A stretch of 64,000 bases of DNA from Metaphire vulgaris. Lineage: Eukaryota > Annelida > Clitellata > Crassiclitellata > Megascolecidae. The stretch is taken from the NCBI GenBank assembly GCA_018105865.1, contig CM030841.1:16089182-16153181 (forward strand). The letters run 5' to 3'. Below are positions 25,555 to 37,424 of the stretch, in pieces. The position numbers and the translations under genes are program-made. Below the pieces are notes generated by a model. That model searched no databases, was not told where the DNA came from, and was given only the letters and a program-made list of their open reading frames with translations. Numbering within the stretch: the first letter of the stretch is position 1; each line of letters opens with the position of its first letter.

Positions 25555-25800
25555 GATTCCGCTGACATTTCAAAATTGCCTAATCGGATTTCAAAATTTA
25601 TACATGCATGATTAGATTTTCGCTGACAATAATAATAACGTAATTACATGTGGTCAATGCAGCTAAGTTAATCTGTGTGAAAGGCACTGTAAACCACAAT
25701 GCACACTGGATTTTCATTAATTTCTTCTGACATTATCTTAAGAGGCAATAACAGCTGGAACGGTAAATGGAACCAGAAGTTATCTAGGAGAACTTGGTTA

Positions 25801-25880
25801 TTAACCCCTTAACCGTGTATTTAACTGTAACTCCGTGTAAAATGGACGGATATATCCGGGATCCCCAGTTAAGGGGTTAA
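25801..25880. mobile_element. TTAA-flanked palindromic MITE, copy F
   Basis: It is near-identical to copy A: TTAACCCCTTAACCGTG at the left and CCCAGTTAAGGGGTTAA at the right. Confidence 0.7.
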
Positions 25881-26329
25881 ATGCTATCGGTGTAATTATA
25901 TTGGGGCTCACACCGGCTAGTTCAGCCTTATAAACCACTTTTAAAAATCGCGTCATTTAATTATTGGGGGCAATTTTGAAAAATTTTCTTTTCAAATTTT
26001 TTTTTATTTTTTGAAAATTTTAGACTGAGTTATTTGAGTTTCAAAAAAAGTCGACGACCTTTTTTTTTTTTTTTTTTTTTTTTTTTTGTTGGCCCTTCTT
26101 ACTTCTTAGGTTATTAATACATTAGAAATTATTATTTTCATTTCCTGGGGGCCACGGCCTGTTTTTTGTTGTTGCACATATTAATACATTATAGATTAAT
26201 ATTTTCATTTCCTTAGGGCCCAGCCCCCAAATGACGCCTCTGCTTTAAAATCGAGTGGTTAATTATTGGCAATCTTGAAATCGACTTTGCACTAGAAGAG
26301 TCAATCAAAACTCGTTGATCAATACCAAG

Positions 26330-26506
26330 CAGGCGCGATTTGCGGCTGGGAAGGGGCGAATCTCTCCCACCCCACTGCACAACTGCATCCCCCTACTGCT
26401 ACATTCCCCACCACTACATCCTCCACTGCTACAGTTTCCAACCACTACATCCTCCAAGATCGACATATCCCCCTCACCACTGCTCCAGGTCACAAATGGC
26501 ACCCTG
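26330..26506. mobile_element. hAT-type MITE with CCACTACATCC repeats, copy 1
   Basis: The ends CAGGCGCGATTTGCGG and CAAATGGCACCCTG are inverted, with ATACCAAG duplicated perfectly at both edges (26322-26329 and 26507-26514). The interior is a run of CACTGCTACATCC-like units. The copy at 55060 is the same element inverted. Confidence 0.85.
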
Positions 26507-26514
26507 ATACCAAG

Positions 26515-27290
26515 GTCTGTCTAAGATAACAGCAAGGCCACTTGAAGCAAAATAGATCAAAATGAAACTGCAAACTCCCATCAATAGTCGGCGTGTGGTG
26601 AAACTATAGGGCCTAATTGATTCCGAACCAAGCACACCTTATTTTCATAAATATTAGGCCTATATTTCACGAAAGCCGATCAGTTTTAAATCGAGCTGAA
26701 GAAGAGCAACAGACATGTTTCTTTAAAATATTATTGAAGAGAGATCAGCGGAAAACTAAAATTAAAGCGCATAAGTTGAAGGGCGAGAATATATTGGTTG
26801 CATTACTCGCAACCTGGCCCTGGTTGTGAGAAATTTTGTATCAATAACAACATATAGGAATACTCTTTCTATTATTGTAACTATGAGATGATTTACAATG
26901 CAATACTGTACGAGTATTCTTCTCCAAAAAATGGCATCTCTGCACATGCAAGACCTCCCTATGAAAATTATAATACAACGATTAATTAATTAATTAATTA
27001 TTGACACGGTGTTGTAAAGTCCATTTCTGAATCGGAAAATCAAGTAGGCAGAGCTAGATAACGCTTTAAAACATTTTCTGTTCTGTCTATGTGCGGATGT
27101 TATTTAAATGTTTAGAAGCAATTTAAAGATTGAACCATTATATAAGATGTCTGTTCAAAGTACATTGACATTCAACAATCAAGTGATATGTGTGAGAAGT
27201 GTAGATAATATCCCGGTTCGATTATATAGTTCTGGTGTTATGTGTTAGGAAACTATAGTCGGACCAAATTATTATATACAGAAATGAATA
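26515..27290. other. Intergenic region 3' of actin copy 3
   Basis: No gene is recognised. The part from about 27175 matches the 3' flank of actin copy 1 near 15955, so the duplication that made the two genes extends at least 100 bp past the stop codon. Confidence 0.6.
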
Positions 27291-27296
27291 ACGTTC

Positions 27297-28955
<1,659 letters not shown>

Positions 28956-29279
28956 GTGTCTGTCGCACATTAATAATGGCATAAGTTATTACTATATAAA
29001 GCCGTACAGACAAATTTGTTTTCACTGGTTAGAAAAAGGCTTACGAATGGCTTACGTGCTTAGCAATTGTATTGCAAGCGCAGTTGCTCTATAATGTTAA
29101 TCTTACAAAAGGTTCTATGGTGGTCGTTAGTTAGACCTAACTAGACTAAATTAGATTGATCTATATTCGATGTTAAAAGATGCCTACATATGGCATGATA
29201 TTCTATCATTTTAGTCTAAAGAACGTTCTTTCTATTCATCAAAATGCATTCACTTGGAGTCTGTGCTCTAATTATAATT

Positions 29280-29410
29280 ACATCTGATAACAAAACTCAA
29301 TTTAGATCATTTAGCAACTGGTATAGGCTACACATTTTTCATTAATTTCTCAAATTGGTGTAATTTTGTCTCAACATTTTTTGCGAGATTCTTGATAAAA
29401 TTCTAAAGGC
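29280..29410. repeat. Duplicated ~130-bp segment, copy 2 (actin 5' region)
   Basis: Partner of 28685-28815 in direct orientation, about 595 bp away. An exon-1-spanning tandem duplication or intron-homogenising event is the likely cause. Confidence 0.75.
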
Positions 29411-29526
29411 TACAGAGATCAACTTCGATGCTCACTTGGATTTAAAGTCGTCGTCCTAACGAGCTAGAACTATAGTACACTAAAGAAACGCTATAACAAA
29501 ACGTGCACTATACCTGTTCGAGTGCG

Positions 29527-29534
29527 TTTATATA
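29527..29534 (-). promoter_or_regulatory. TATA box, actin copy 3
   Basis: TATATAAA on the minus strand, about 80 bp downstream of the two CArG boxes in the actin direction, a usual spacing for actin promoters. Confidence 0.5.
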
Positions 29535-29613
29535 ACCGCAACGACCGGCAAAAACGGTAGACCCGGCGTGCCAGATGCCGGTTCACACCGTCAAGAGCAT
29601 GTGTGTGGTCAAA

Positions 29614-29623
29614 CCAAATATGG
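29614..29623. promoter_or_regulatory. CArG box (SRF site), actin copy 3, proximal
   Basis: CCAAATATGG is an exact CC(A/T)6GG match upstream of the TATA box of actin copy 3. Confidence 0.7.
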
Positions 29624-29642
29624 ACATACCGCTCAACGATCT

Positions 29643-29652
29643 CCTTATATGG
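29643..29652. promoter_or_regulatory. CArG box (SRF site), actin copy 3, distal
   Basis: CCTTATATGG is a second exact match, 29 bp from the first. The pair parallels that of copy 1 though the surrounding sequence differs. Confidence 0.7.
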
Positions 29653-30520
29653 AAGGCACTTATGTACAACGGTTCGGGAGCTGACCGGCTGGTCTGTGCC
29701 TCGCCGACCGATTGGCAGATGTTGTCATATCGCCTTGTTCAATATATTCATGAGATCGAAAGGCGGCGGGTCGACCGTGGGCGGCGCTCGTCGTGTCGCC
29801 AGGGGGGTCGTTTGCACGCGCCACGGTCTTAATTGCCTCCGGCTTGCTTTGATCGTCGTAAATCTGTGTTATAAATAAAAAATTGTATATCCACAATACC
29901 TTTCGGTCTATATTCAAGTCGGCATTTGTCTAGTTAGTCCGGGTGGTAAATGAAGATTTGATGCGCAGGCCTACTAGAGAGCCAATTTAAGCATTGATTG
30001 ATATAATCTAAAATTGAACTTCTATAGCGCCACTTTAGGATGCATATATATAATGCATTTGCCGATGACATATCGAATCAAAATCATTCAAGATCCAGGT
30101 AAAGTCCAGGATCCTTTAGCGTTAACGATCTTTTCTGCATGTAGGCTTAGACTATACATAGACTGCATTGTAAACAAGCCTTGTTAACAAGAACTGTTAT
30201 GGGAAGGTTTGCGTCGGAATTTAGTATTTAGTAATTGGTTTCACGAGGGCAACGCCCAATTGCTTTCCCTGCGATCAAATCCAATCTGAGAACTTCTATA
30301 GCGCCATAGTTAGTAAATGGCTGTCTAGACTCCGGGTCTACGTGATAGTTCAACTGAGACTAAAGTTCCAAATACTGTACTACTGGAACAGATGTCGCTC
30401 GTCAAACATTGCACCCGAGAGTAAATATAAAAATCGTCCAATACTCATTGCTCCCAATAATTGTTGTTGCACCCAGTAGGCCTAATTCTGCTGTCCGAGA
30501 AGCTTTCATTTGAATAATTA

Positions 30521-30595
30521 CAGGGTGGCGCAAAAAAACAGACTATATTAAATGCCAAAACTAAATGTGACTAGTCCGATTTTTGCGCCACCCTG
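30521..30595. mobile_element. 75-bp mariner-like MITE
   Basis: TA on both sides flanks CAGGGTGGCGCAAAAA and its inverse TTTTTGCGCCACCCTG. TA targets and these ends are typical of Tc1/mariner-derived MITEs. Confidence 0.8.
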
Positions 30596-30706
30596 TATAT
30601 TGGCAAGAGTGTTGCACTAAGAAATCGGCGATATCGATTACGTTACATACTTTTGTATTGGTAATGCCGGTGTTCATTATGATCTAGTCTTAAGATATAA
30701 TAGAAA

Positions 30707-31043
30707 CAGAGGCGTAGTCAGGATTTCCGGAAGGGGGCTGGTTTTTGATTTTGACGACATGACCAACTTGGGGAAAATCTTGACAAGCAAAAAGGGTCAT
30801 CTCCTATATTTTCCCCGACGAGCAAGAAAAAGGTTGTCGCCTCACCTTATCTCTATATTTTCCTCCCACGTGCTGACAAGCAAAAAGGTCGTCACCTCTT
30901 AAACCGTTGCATTTCATAGTCAAGGGGGCTTGACCCCAAAATCGCGTCCCAAAATTTAAAATGAATAGAAACTCATTAAAAATATTTTGTTTTCGGCAGC
31001 CAATGGGGAGTTTCAACCCCCAATCCCCTTGGCTACGCCACTG
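30707..31043. mobile_element. hAT-type MITE, CAGTGGCGTAGCCAGG family, copy 3
   Basis: AATAGAAA is repeated perfectly at both borders (30699-30706 and 31044-31051). The termini are CAGAGGCGTAGTCAGGAT and TTGGCTACGCCACTG. The interior has three copies of GACAAGCAAAAAGGTC-like phrases. Confidence 0.85.
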
Positions 31044-32334
31044 AATAGAAAATCCATGATTCATCTACTGGTGTCAGATTCGGTGAGTGCAGAAATGTGC
31101 CGACGACATTCCAAGTGTAGCCAAGCTCTTCTGGAATTACTGACGCGATAATAAGTATTAAGTAACCATAACTGAGAATATTATCTCGTTCTTTATCTCG
31201 ATTGGCCGAAAATTATCGTTTCTTTAGTTCGATTGGCCGAAAATTCACGTTAACCATAAGTTCGTTATCCCTAATCCAGTGTTAACCATAAACCGTGTTA
31301 ACCTTAAGTCCGCGTCACCGAGTTTTCACTCGATAAATAGTTCACTTCCTGTTTAAAACACAGTCACATTCAATGCTCATAGAGAGCACTAGGTCTAATG
31401 TTAGATCACCTTTCACGGCAAACAAAAATCTGTCTGTAGTTCCCGTACTGGTTACTTCCTCGTAGACTCACGGTGATATCCTAAAAACCTCTTACACCCT
31501 AGTAGGCTTAGCCTATACAATGCTAAGTGCTTTAGTAGCCTAGCTCGTGTTAGGTCCGTGTAATCAAGATGACCAACTAAAAATTAAATAAAGTATATCA
31601 GTGAATGAATGGGCATTTATTAAGACGTTCAGAAATTTTTATCGCCGCTAATAAAAAAAAGCTAGTGGACGATTTTTCAAATTTTGAAATCACCACTTCC
31701 TGAGAGAACAGGAAGTAAAACAACTCGATAGTTTCGTCAAACACGAAGAGAGCTCTCGGGAGGCAAAGTCCGCTAGTCTCTTAGCGGGCTGTAGTCTGGA
31801 TAAACCGAAAATGCAAACCGAATAGCACACAGGTGCTGATTGTCTTGCAACATTCGTGTATAAACTGATATCAGTTCTTTTCCTGTTGTGTTTCAATTTC
31901 TACATTATCCTCAAAGTGTTACGGTTTACGTCTTCGCTGGTTCTCGCTCACATGATTGCTATGCTTTTAAACTTCTCTGGTTCATACTAGTCAGTGGCGG
32001 CTGTAGGATTTGACAAGTGGGGGGCCGTTTGCAGTGTAAATTTCTAATCAGGGAAAACTGTAATTCTTAAATCGGCACACAAACAGGAAGAATATCACTT
32101 TCAATAGAGGGCACAGACCCCGAGGGCCCCTCTGTGGAGTCGGCTCTGATAATAGCAGGAAGTTTGTGACATAAAGTACTTTGGCCAGGACCGTAGCTAG
32201 AGCCCTCAGCCAGGCGTGCAATACCACGGATACGGGGCTGGTGCATGCATCGCGTAGCGTACCTGTTGGACTTATAGCAGCATTTTACCACTGTTCCTCA
32301 TCCTACCACCGCCCTCTATCGAGTATGGCTGAGT

Positions 32335-32415
32335 TGATCTTAGGGCTCATGCGGGTCTCGAACTCGCGACCTACTGCTCGATCGTCCAACGTTGTTACCA
32401 CTCTGGTAACTTCCC
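32335..32415 (-). repeat. Possible tRNA-derived SINE fragment
   Basis: On the minus strand, GGTCGCGAGTTCGAGACCC resembles a tRNA T-arm or B box, preceded by GAGTGGTAACAACGTTGG, which could be a worn A-box side. No complete tRNA fold is apparent. Confidence 0.3.
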
Positions 32416-33017
32416 GCACTCGTCTATCCATGGAAAATTTGGCGAATTCACAAAGCTCTGTCTCTCAACTTTCAGATATCAATTAAAAACGCATCTAATT
32501 TTTTATTGCATGCCTCCCTCTCCTCCCCCACATAGCCGGACCAAGAATTCATTCAATATTTGATCCTACAGTGGATACTTCGATTTTGATGTCGGTAAGG
32601 CACAGTGGAACAAGTAACTGTTCGTCAAAAGAAACTCAACCAATAAATAAATAAATCAATCAATCAATCAACCAATCATATAACTTCGTTAGCGCCTTTG
32701 AAATAATGCACATAATAAACAATGCATCAAATATTAGTCGAGAATTTTTGCATTCAAGTCCGTCGTAGTTATGGGGCTTGAAACTCAGCAGATAGTAAGT
32801 AGATAAATGAAGGTCATTTAGTAAATAAGTAAATGAGTTCGGTTGAATTTCTTCTCGGCCAGGACCAAGTCATCAAACGCGAAAGGCTTTGGCTGGCTTT
32901 CTACAACCATCGCCAATCAGTTTGAAACCGATAACATCTGCCAGATGTACGAATAGCCTGCTACTTCCTATCCAGCAATTAAATACAACACACTGAGAAG
33001 ACTATTTCACGTATATT

Positions 33018-33019
33018 AC

Positions 33020-33103
<84 letters not shown>

Positions 33104-33126
33104 TACTACTACTATTACTACTACTT
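33018..33126. repeat. (ATT)n then (ACT)n microsatellite
   Basis: About 85 bp of ATT repeats followed by ACT repeats. Confidence 0.9.
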
Positions 33127-34098
33127 ACTACTACTACTCGCTACTTTGCCTGCCAAGATCTCTGCAGCGTTCTCAAGAATTTGGATTGCTGTATCTTTGC
33201 TAGGCATCTCTGGCACCCCAAATATTAATTGGTATTTCAAGCGGTAACTGACAGCTTGAATGTACATGTAAATGGACGATATAGCATCTGGTCCAATAAT
33301 GAAAAGGCATTTGACGTTCTTAGTCAGTCGTCAAAATGCGCAGACGCGCATTCCATTGCCTTAATTAAGAAGTCCACGAATGCTTTGCTAACAGTAAGTA
33401 GGCTGTAACATATGTTGTCCGTCTTTTTTTGAAGCACTTCGCTAACATGTCGCCTACTCATGACCGCGCGCCAGATGACATTCTTTCTCGGTCTTATATT
33501 GCATCGCAAATATGATTTCTTGAACGTGTAGCAACTTGCTATTTGGTATCGAACACAGCAGAACTTTCGATCACTCATTTCGATTTCACCTGTTGAAAAA
33601 CTAACCACTTAAGCGATCGATTGGAAAGCAACAGAGATGATACTTATATAACACGCCTATCGAATAGCCAGGTAAGGATCGCACAAATGGTTAAAGGTTG
33701 ATTGAATGGTAGATCCCTTACAGAAGTTTGAGCGTTGGGGTTCCGGCGCTTATCTCCGGTTTAGGCAATCAGCGACGTTGGTGGTATAAGGTATATCTGG
33801 GGTAGGTTGCCCAGTGTTTATTCTAGGCCTTCTCTGGGGGAGGGGGAATTTCCCCAAGATTTTGTTCCAATTAACCTACCTACCCCCTCCTTCCGAAAAA
33901 ATCTCAACGGTTTTGCACAAATACAAAGAATGAAACCATCCAGAATAGCGGGCCCCATCCCCCCCCCCGTGTTCCCGTGGCTGCGCCAATGAAATCACTG
34001 TAAGTAAATATAGAACTTTTACTGGAATAGGGGATAGCATAATTAACAACGGAACAATTCGTCTGTGGAGTATCTTCTCCGTTACTTCTCTATTGCAG

Positions 34099-34387
34099 CT
34101 AATCCAATACCGTCGGCTGCATGCGTATATTCAGACTCGGCGGACAAATATGGATAGGAAGTCGGAGTTTGCACCTTTCCGCGTGCAGTCCCTACGTCTG
34201 GAGCCTTCCGACCGGCGACCTGGTTCCGATGAACTTCACGCATTGGGAAAACTCCAATCCGGACTGTCGACCGGGCAACGATCGAAGAGCATTGCGTTGC
34301 TCTGTGGCAGGACCGGCAGTTTCTGTGGAACGACATCGGTTGCCAGCTATAGCCACCTGTCCCCTGTGCGAGCACGAACCGCTGTAG
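34099..34387 (+). pseudogene. C-type lectin domain terminal-exon remnant
   Basis: This is a paralog of the last exon of the lectin gene downstream (41063-41310). Matching blocks in order are QIWIGSRS, CSPYVWSLPTGD, MNFTHWENS and, at the end, CPLCEHEPL and a stop, against VWTGARS, CEPFVWFLSSG, MNYAKWTNS and CSLCENGPL. The core is displaced. Between about 34282 and 34348 the conserved residues HCVALWQDRQFLWNDIGC lie in the +1 frame, while the original frame stays open with unrelated residues. A stop sits at 34100-34102 just inside the exon, and no first lectin exon, Ig or PAN exon is seen upstream. A solitary, damaged duplicate is the simplest reading; sequence errors could explain the paired shifts. 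Confidence 0.7.
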
Positions 34388-35278
34388 ATGCATGTAAGAA
34401 TGGACGAACGCCTTCGGTGCAGTTAGGCGCGTTTTCAACGGTCAAAACTCTCCCCGACGTAGGGGAGTCGGGAGGGAGAGAGGGGAGTCGGTCTGTTAGA
34501 ATTCACGGATTTCAATGTTTGAACCTGATTGAGAAATTCTACTTGTTTCCAACACTTGTTTGTTTCCATTTGTTTCGTCTGATAGATCTAGACCTACACT
34601 CTGGCCATGAAGTTGATTTTCATCAGCTTTCATCTTTTCGATAAGCAGTAATGCCAAAATGAATTAAATCTCATAAGAAATTCTGTGAAATTTTCCACGT
34701 TTTCTACCCATGGAAAGTTATATGCATAATAGTCTATTATGCCGCAGGCGCATAATGAAATTCGTTGATACATTCTAAGAAATATAAATACTGTACGTAG
34801 AACTAATGTTTGGATATAGACAGACGTTGTTACTTCGATAATAGAAAAATTCAATGGTCTTAACGCTGGGACAGATGGATTCCAGCGTAGATTGTGCATT
34901 GTTCACGAAATAAAAACATCTCTCGAGTTTCTTGCCGTGTTGATTTGGACGAACAGCGGTGCGTCTTGTCTTTGAAAGAGTTGGGTTTCTTGTTGTTCCA
35001 ACGTTAAAACAAGAAATTTACTATCGATCCAAAAGCAGGGGGCAAAAAGCGTGCGAATCGCACAGCTGTGGAAGAGAGGAAATGCCAGTGAAAACGGTGT
35101 GTCAGCGGAGTCCTCAGTTTTTAAATAGCGGGTTCAACGGTCCCCCAGTGATATGTATACAATACCAGAGCAAAACAAAACACATTTTTTCAAGAGGATA
35201 TCCCAGCCTTTCCGTAATATTAACCAACGAAATTTAACGCCTATACCGCTGCTCAGAATTATTTCTTTGACACTTGCC

Positions 35279-35286
35279 TATATAAG
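35279..35286 (+). promoter_or_regulatory. TATA box of the PAN/Ig/lectin gene
   Basis: TATATAAG lies 72 bp before the start codon at 35358, a suitable distance for a short 5' UTR. Confidence 0.5.
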
Positions 35287-35357
35287 TGCAGTCATATTTA
35301 CTTTTTCACGCTAGCATTTCTATTTTACCTGTCGCTGCTAAAGTAAAATCAGTGGCA

Positions 35358-37364
35358 ATGATAGTGCTTCTCGCTATTCAAATTCTTGTCATCGGTACCT
35401 ATACTCGACCGGTTGCTAATACTGAAATACCGACGGTAAGCACGTTCTACGCCTATATGAAAGTAAACGGACTTGAGTCTGTGCGCGATGGATACAGCGT
35501 CGAAAGAATTCAGTGCAAGAAGTGAAATAAATTGCGGAATTAAGTGCTTGACGACGCGACCATCCTGTGCCATGTTCACTTATCGAAAGACGACTGAAAG
35601 TGTGGCCTCTATGACAACCAACCAATGTCGTTGGACGCAGTCGAAGGATGTTCAAGTTATGTTTTGCCCGTAAGTAATCGGTTTTCTTAGAGAAATTTGC
35701 AAGATATTTCTTCAGAATAGCAATATTGTATATACGTTGAAGAATATCTACACATTGCAAGGGATAGTTTGTTGGTTTCCAAATTGAAAGACCCGTTTGT
35801 AGAGATCCACAGACCACCGACTAGCATTAGGCCTATAGTTATTCAACAAACTAAAAAATGGGGTGATGTTAAATGAAGCTGCAAAAATTTCTAATAGCGC
35901 TAAAGACGTTTGTAAAGTTTTTCAGTACAAATTCAATACAATATTCGATTAGGTTAGGGGGGCTAAAAAAGGTCAGCCCACTTGTTGCTGTCCGACCGGT
36001 CCTTGTCAGAACACCGACGTTCAGCAACGTCCGGCGTGACTTGTTCTTGGATGGGTGACCATCCCGGGATCGAATCGTGGTTCGGGCGGCCGGCCAAGTT
36101 GTTCATTGCGTAGACGTCATTAAATTGGTACCAGCGCTAGGTTTCGAAGGTAAAACGCGGGTCTAAAGAAAGCAATGACAATCTATTCTAGATCAATGGC
36201 TTAAGCCACATGCGTTGCTGCTTGCCTAAGTGCAAGGAGATCACAGCCGGATCATACGCTTGTACAAGAGCAAGAATTTATCCCACTAAAGATAAAATCT
36301 TCAAATAATTCAATAAGACTGCCAACGCATATTGAAATAATTTGCATTTTAGAAGAAAAATTCTAACTTAATAATTACCAACTGACTCCAGTGGCGGCTC
36401 CACCGGAGGGGGGCAGGGGGGCCCGTGCCCCTATTGAGTGCCTGCCCCTCAGTGCCCCTCCCCCAGTTGGGACCCTATACTTAATGCTACATACATTAAA
36501 CAACAAATGGTTGGCCCCCATGATTAGAAGTTGCCATCCCAACGGCCCTCCCACTTGCCAAATCCTAGAGCCGCCACTGACTGACTCCCCTAATTTTTTC
36601 CTATAGTTGGCGCCGATATCATCTCCGAGCACCATCCTAGCGGAGTCCGGTAGCAACGTAACTCTGGACTGCCGAAGGATCTCGCACTACATTCGCTGGA
36701 GCTTCACGCCTCACCGATCCCGCGTCGCCAGCGTCATCGTGGAAAACTGCCGATTGGTAGACGACTACCAGAATCAGAATAGATATGCAGTCGAAAGCTT
36801 CGGTTTTCGGTGCAGACTCATGATACTGGACATCGGCAGGACAGCGGCCGGACTTTATGAATGTCAACACGTCCTGTTTGCCATCGATCAACCGGAAACG
36901 TCCAGAATCTCTGTGTTCGGTAATATTTCTACTTTTGTCGTTAGTTTATAATGTTCCGTTCTATCGTGATATCGTTTTTATTGTACAGGTGATTTGGGTG
37001 GAAGGAATACCAGTAGATTTTCATGTTTTCCAAGAATTAAGAAGCAAAATAAATCTGGAAATATTGAACGGCTTGTGGTCTTTTACGGTTAGGATTTGGA
37101 GTACCATCGATTGATGCCTAAAGGTATTAGAAATTGTACTATGATTGCTAGTAGCAATTCAGAATTCTGTATAATTCAACTGGTTTTAAAATAATTTGTA
37201 TACAGCACAAGATGGCAAAGAATGAGATTACTCAGTAAGATCATAATGTGAATGAACGGATGGGTGAAACATAGTGGTTCTCACAAACAGGGCAGACCCT
37301 ATTGATCCACTCAAAATCTTGCAAATTATTATCATTATTATTATTTTAAAAGTCTAACAGATCT

Positions 37365-37424
<60 letters not shown>

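Larger units (their letters stand above)
29660..34090. other. Intergenic region between actins and lectin genes
   Basis: No gene is recognised. It contains a mariner-like MITE (30521), a hAT MITE (30707) and short tandem phrases GTTAACCATAAG and TTCGATTGGCCGAAAATT near 31190-31310. A possible tRNA-derived SINE piece (32335) and a 109-bp (ATT)n tract (33018) are also present. Several GGGGG-rich segments near 31992 and 33830 look like decayed MITEs. Confidence 0.55.

Noticed and set aside
29575..29832. 85-codon plus-strand frame opposite the actin copy 3 promoter
   Set aside because: No recognised domain, and it overlaps the CArG boxes; more likely promoter sequence.
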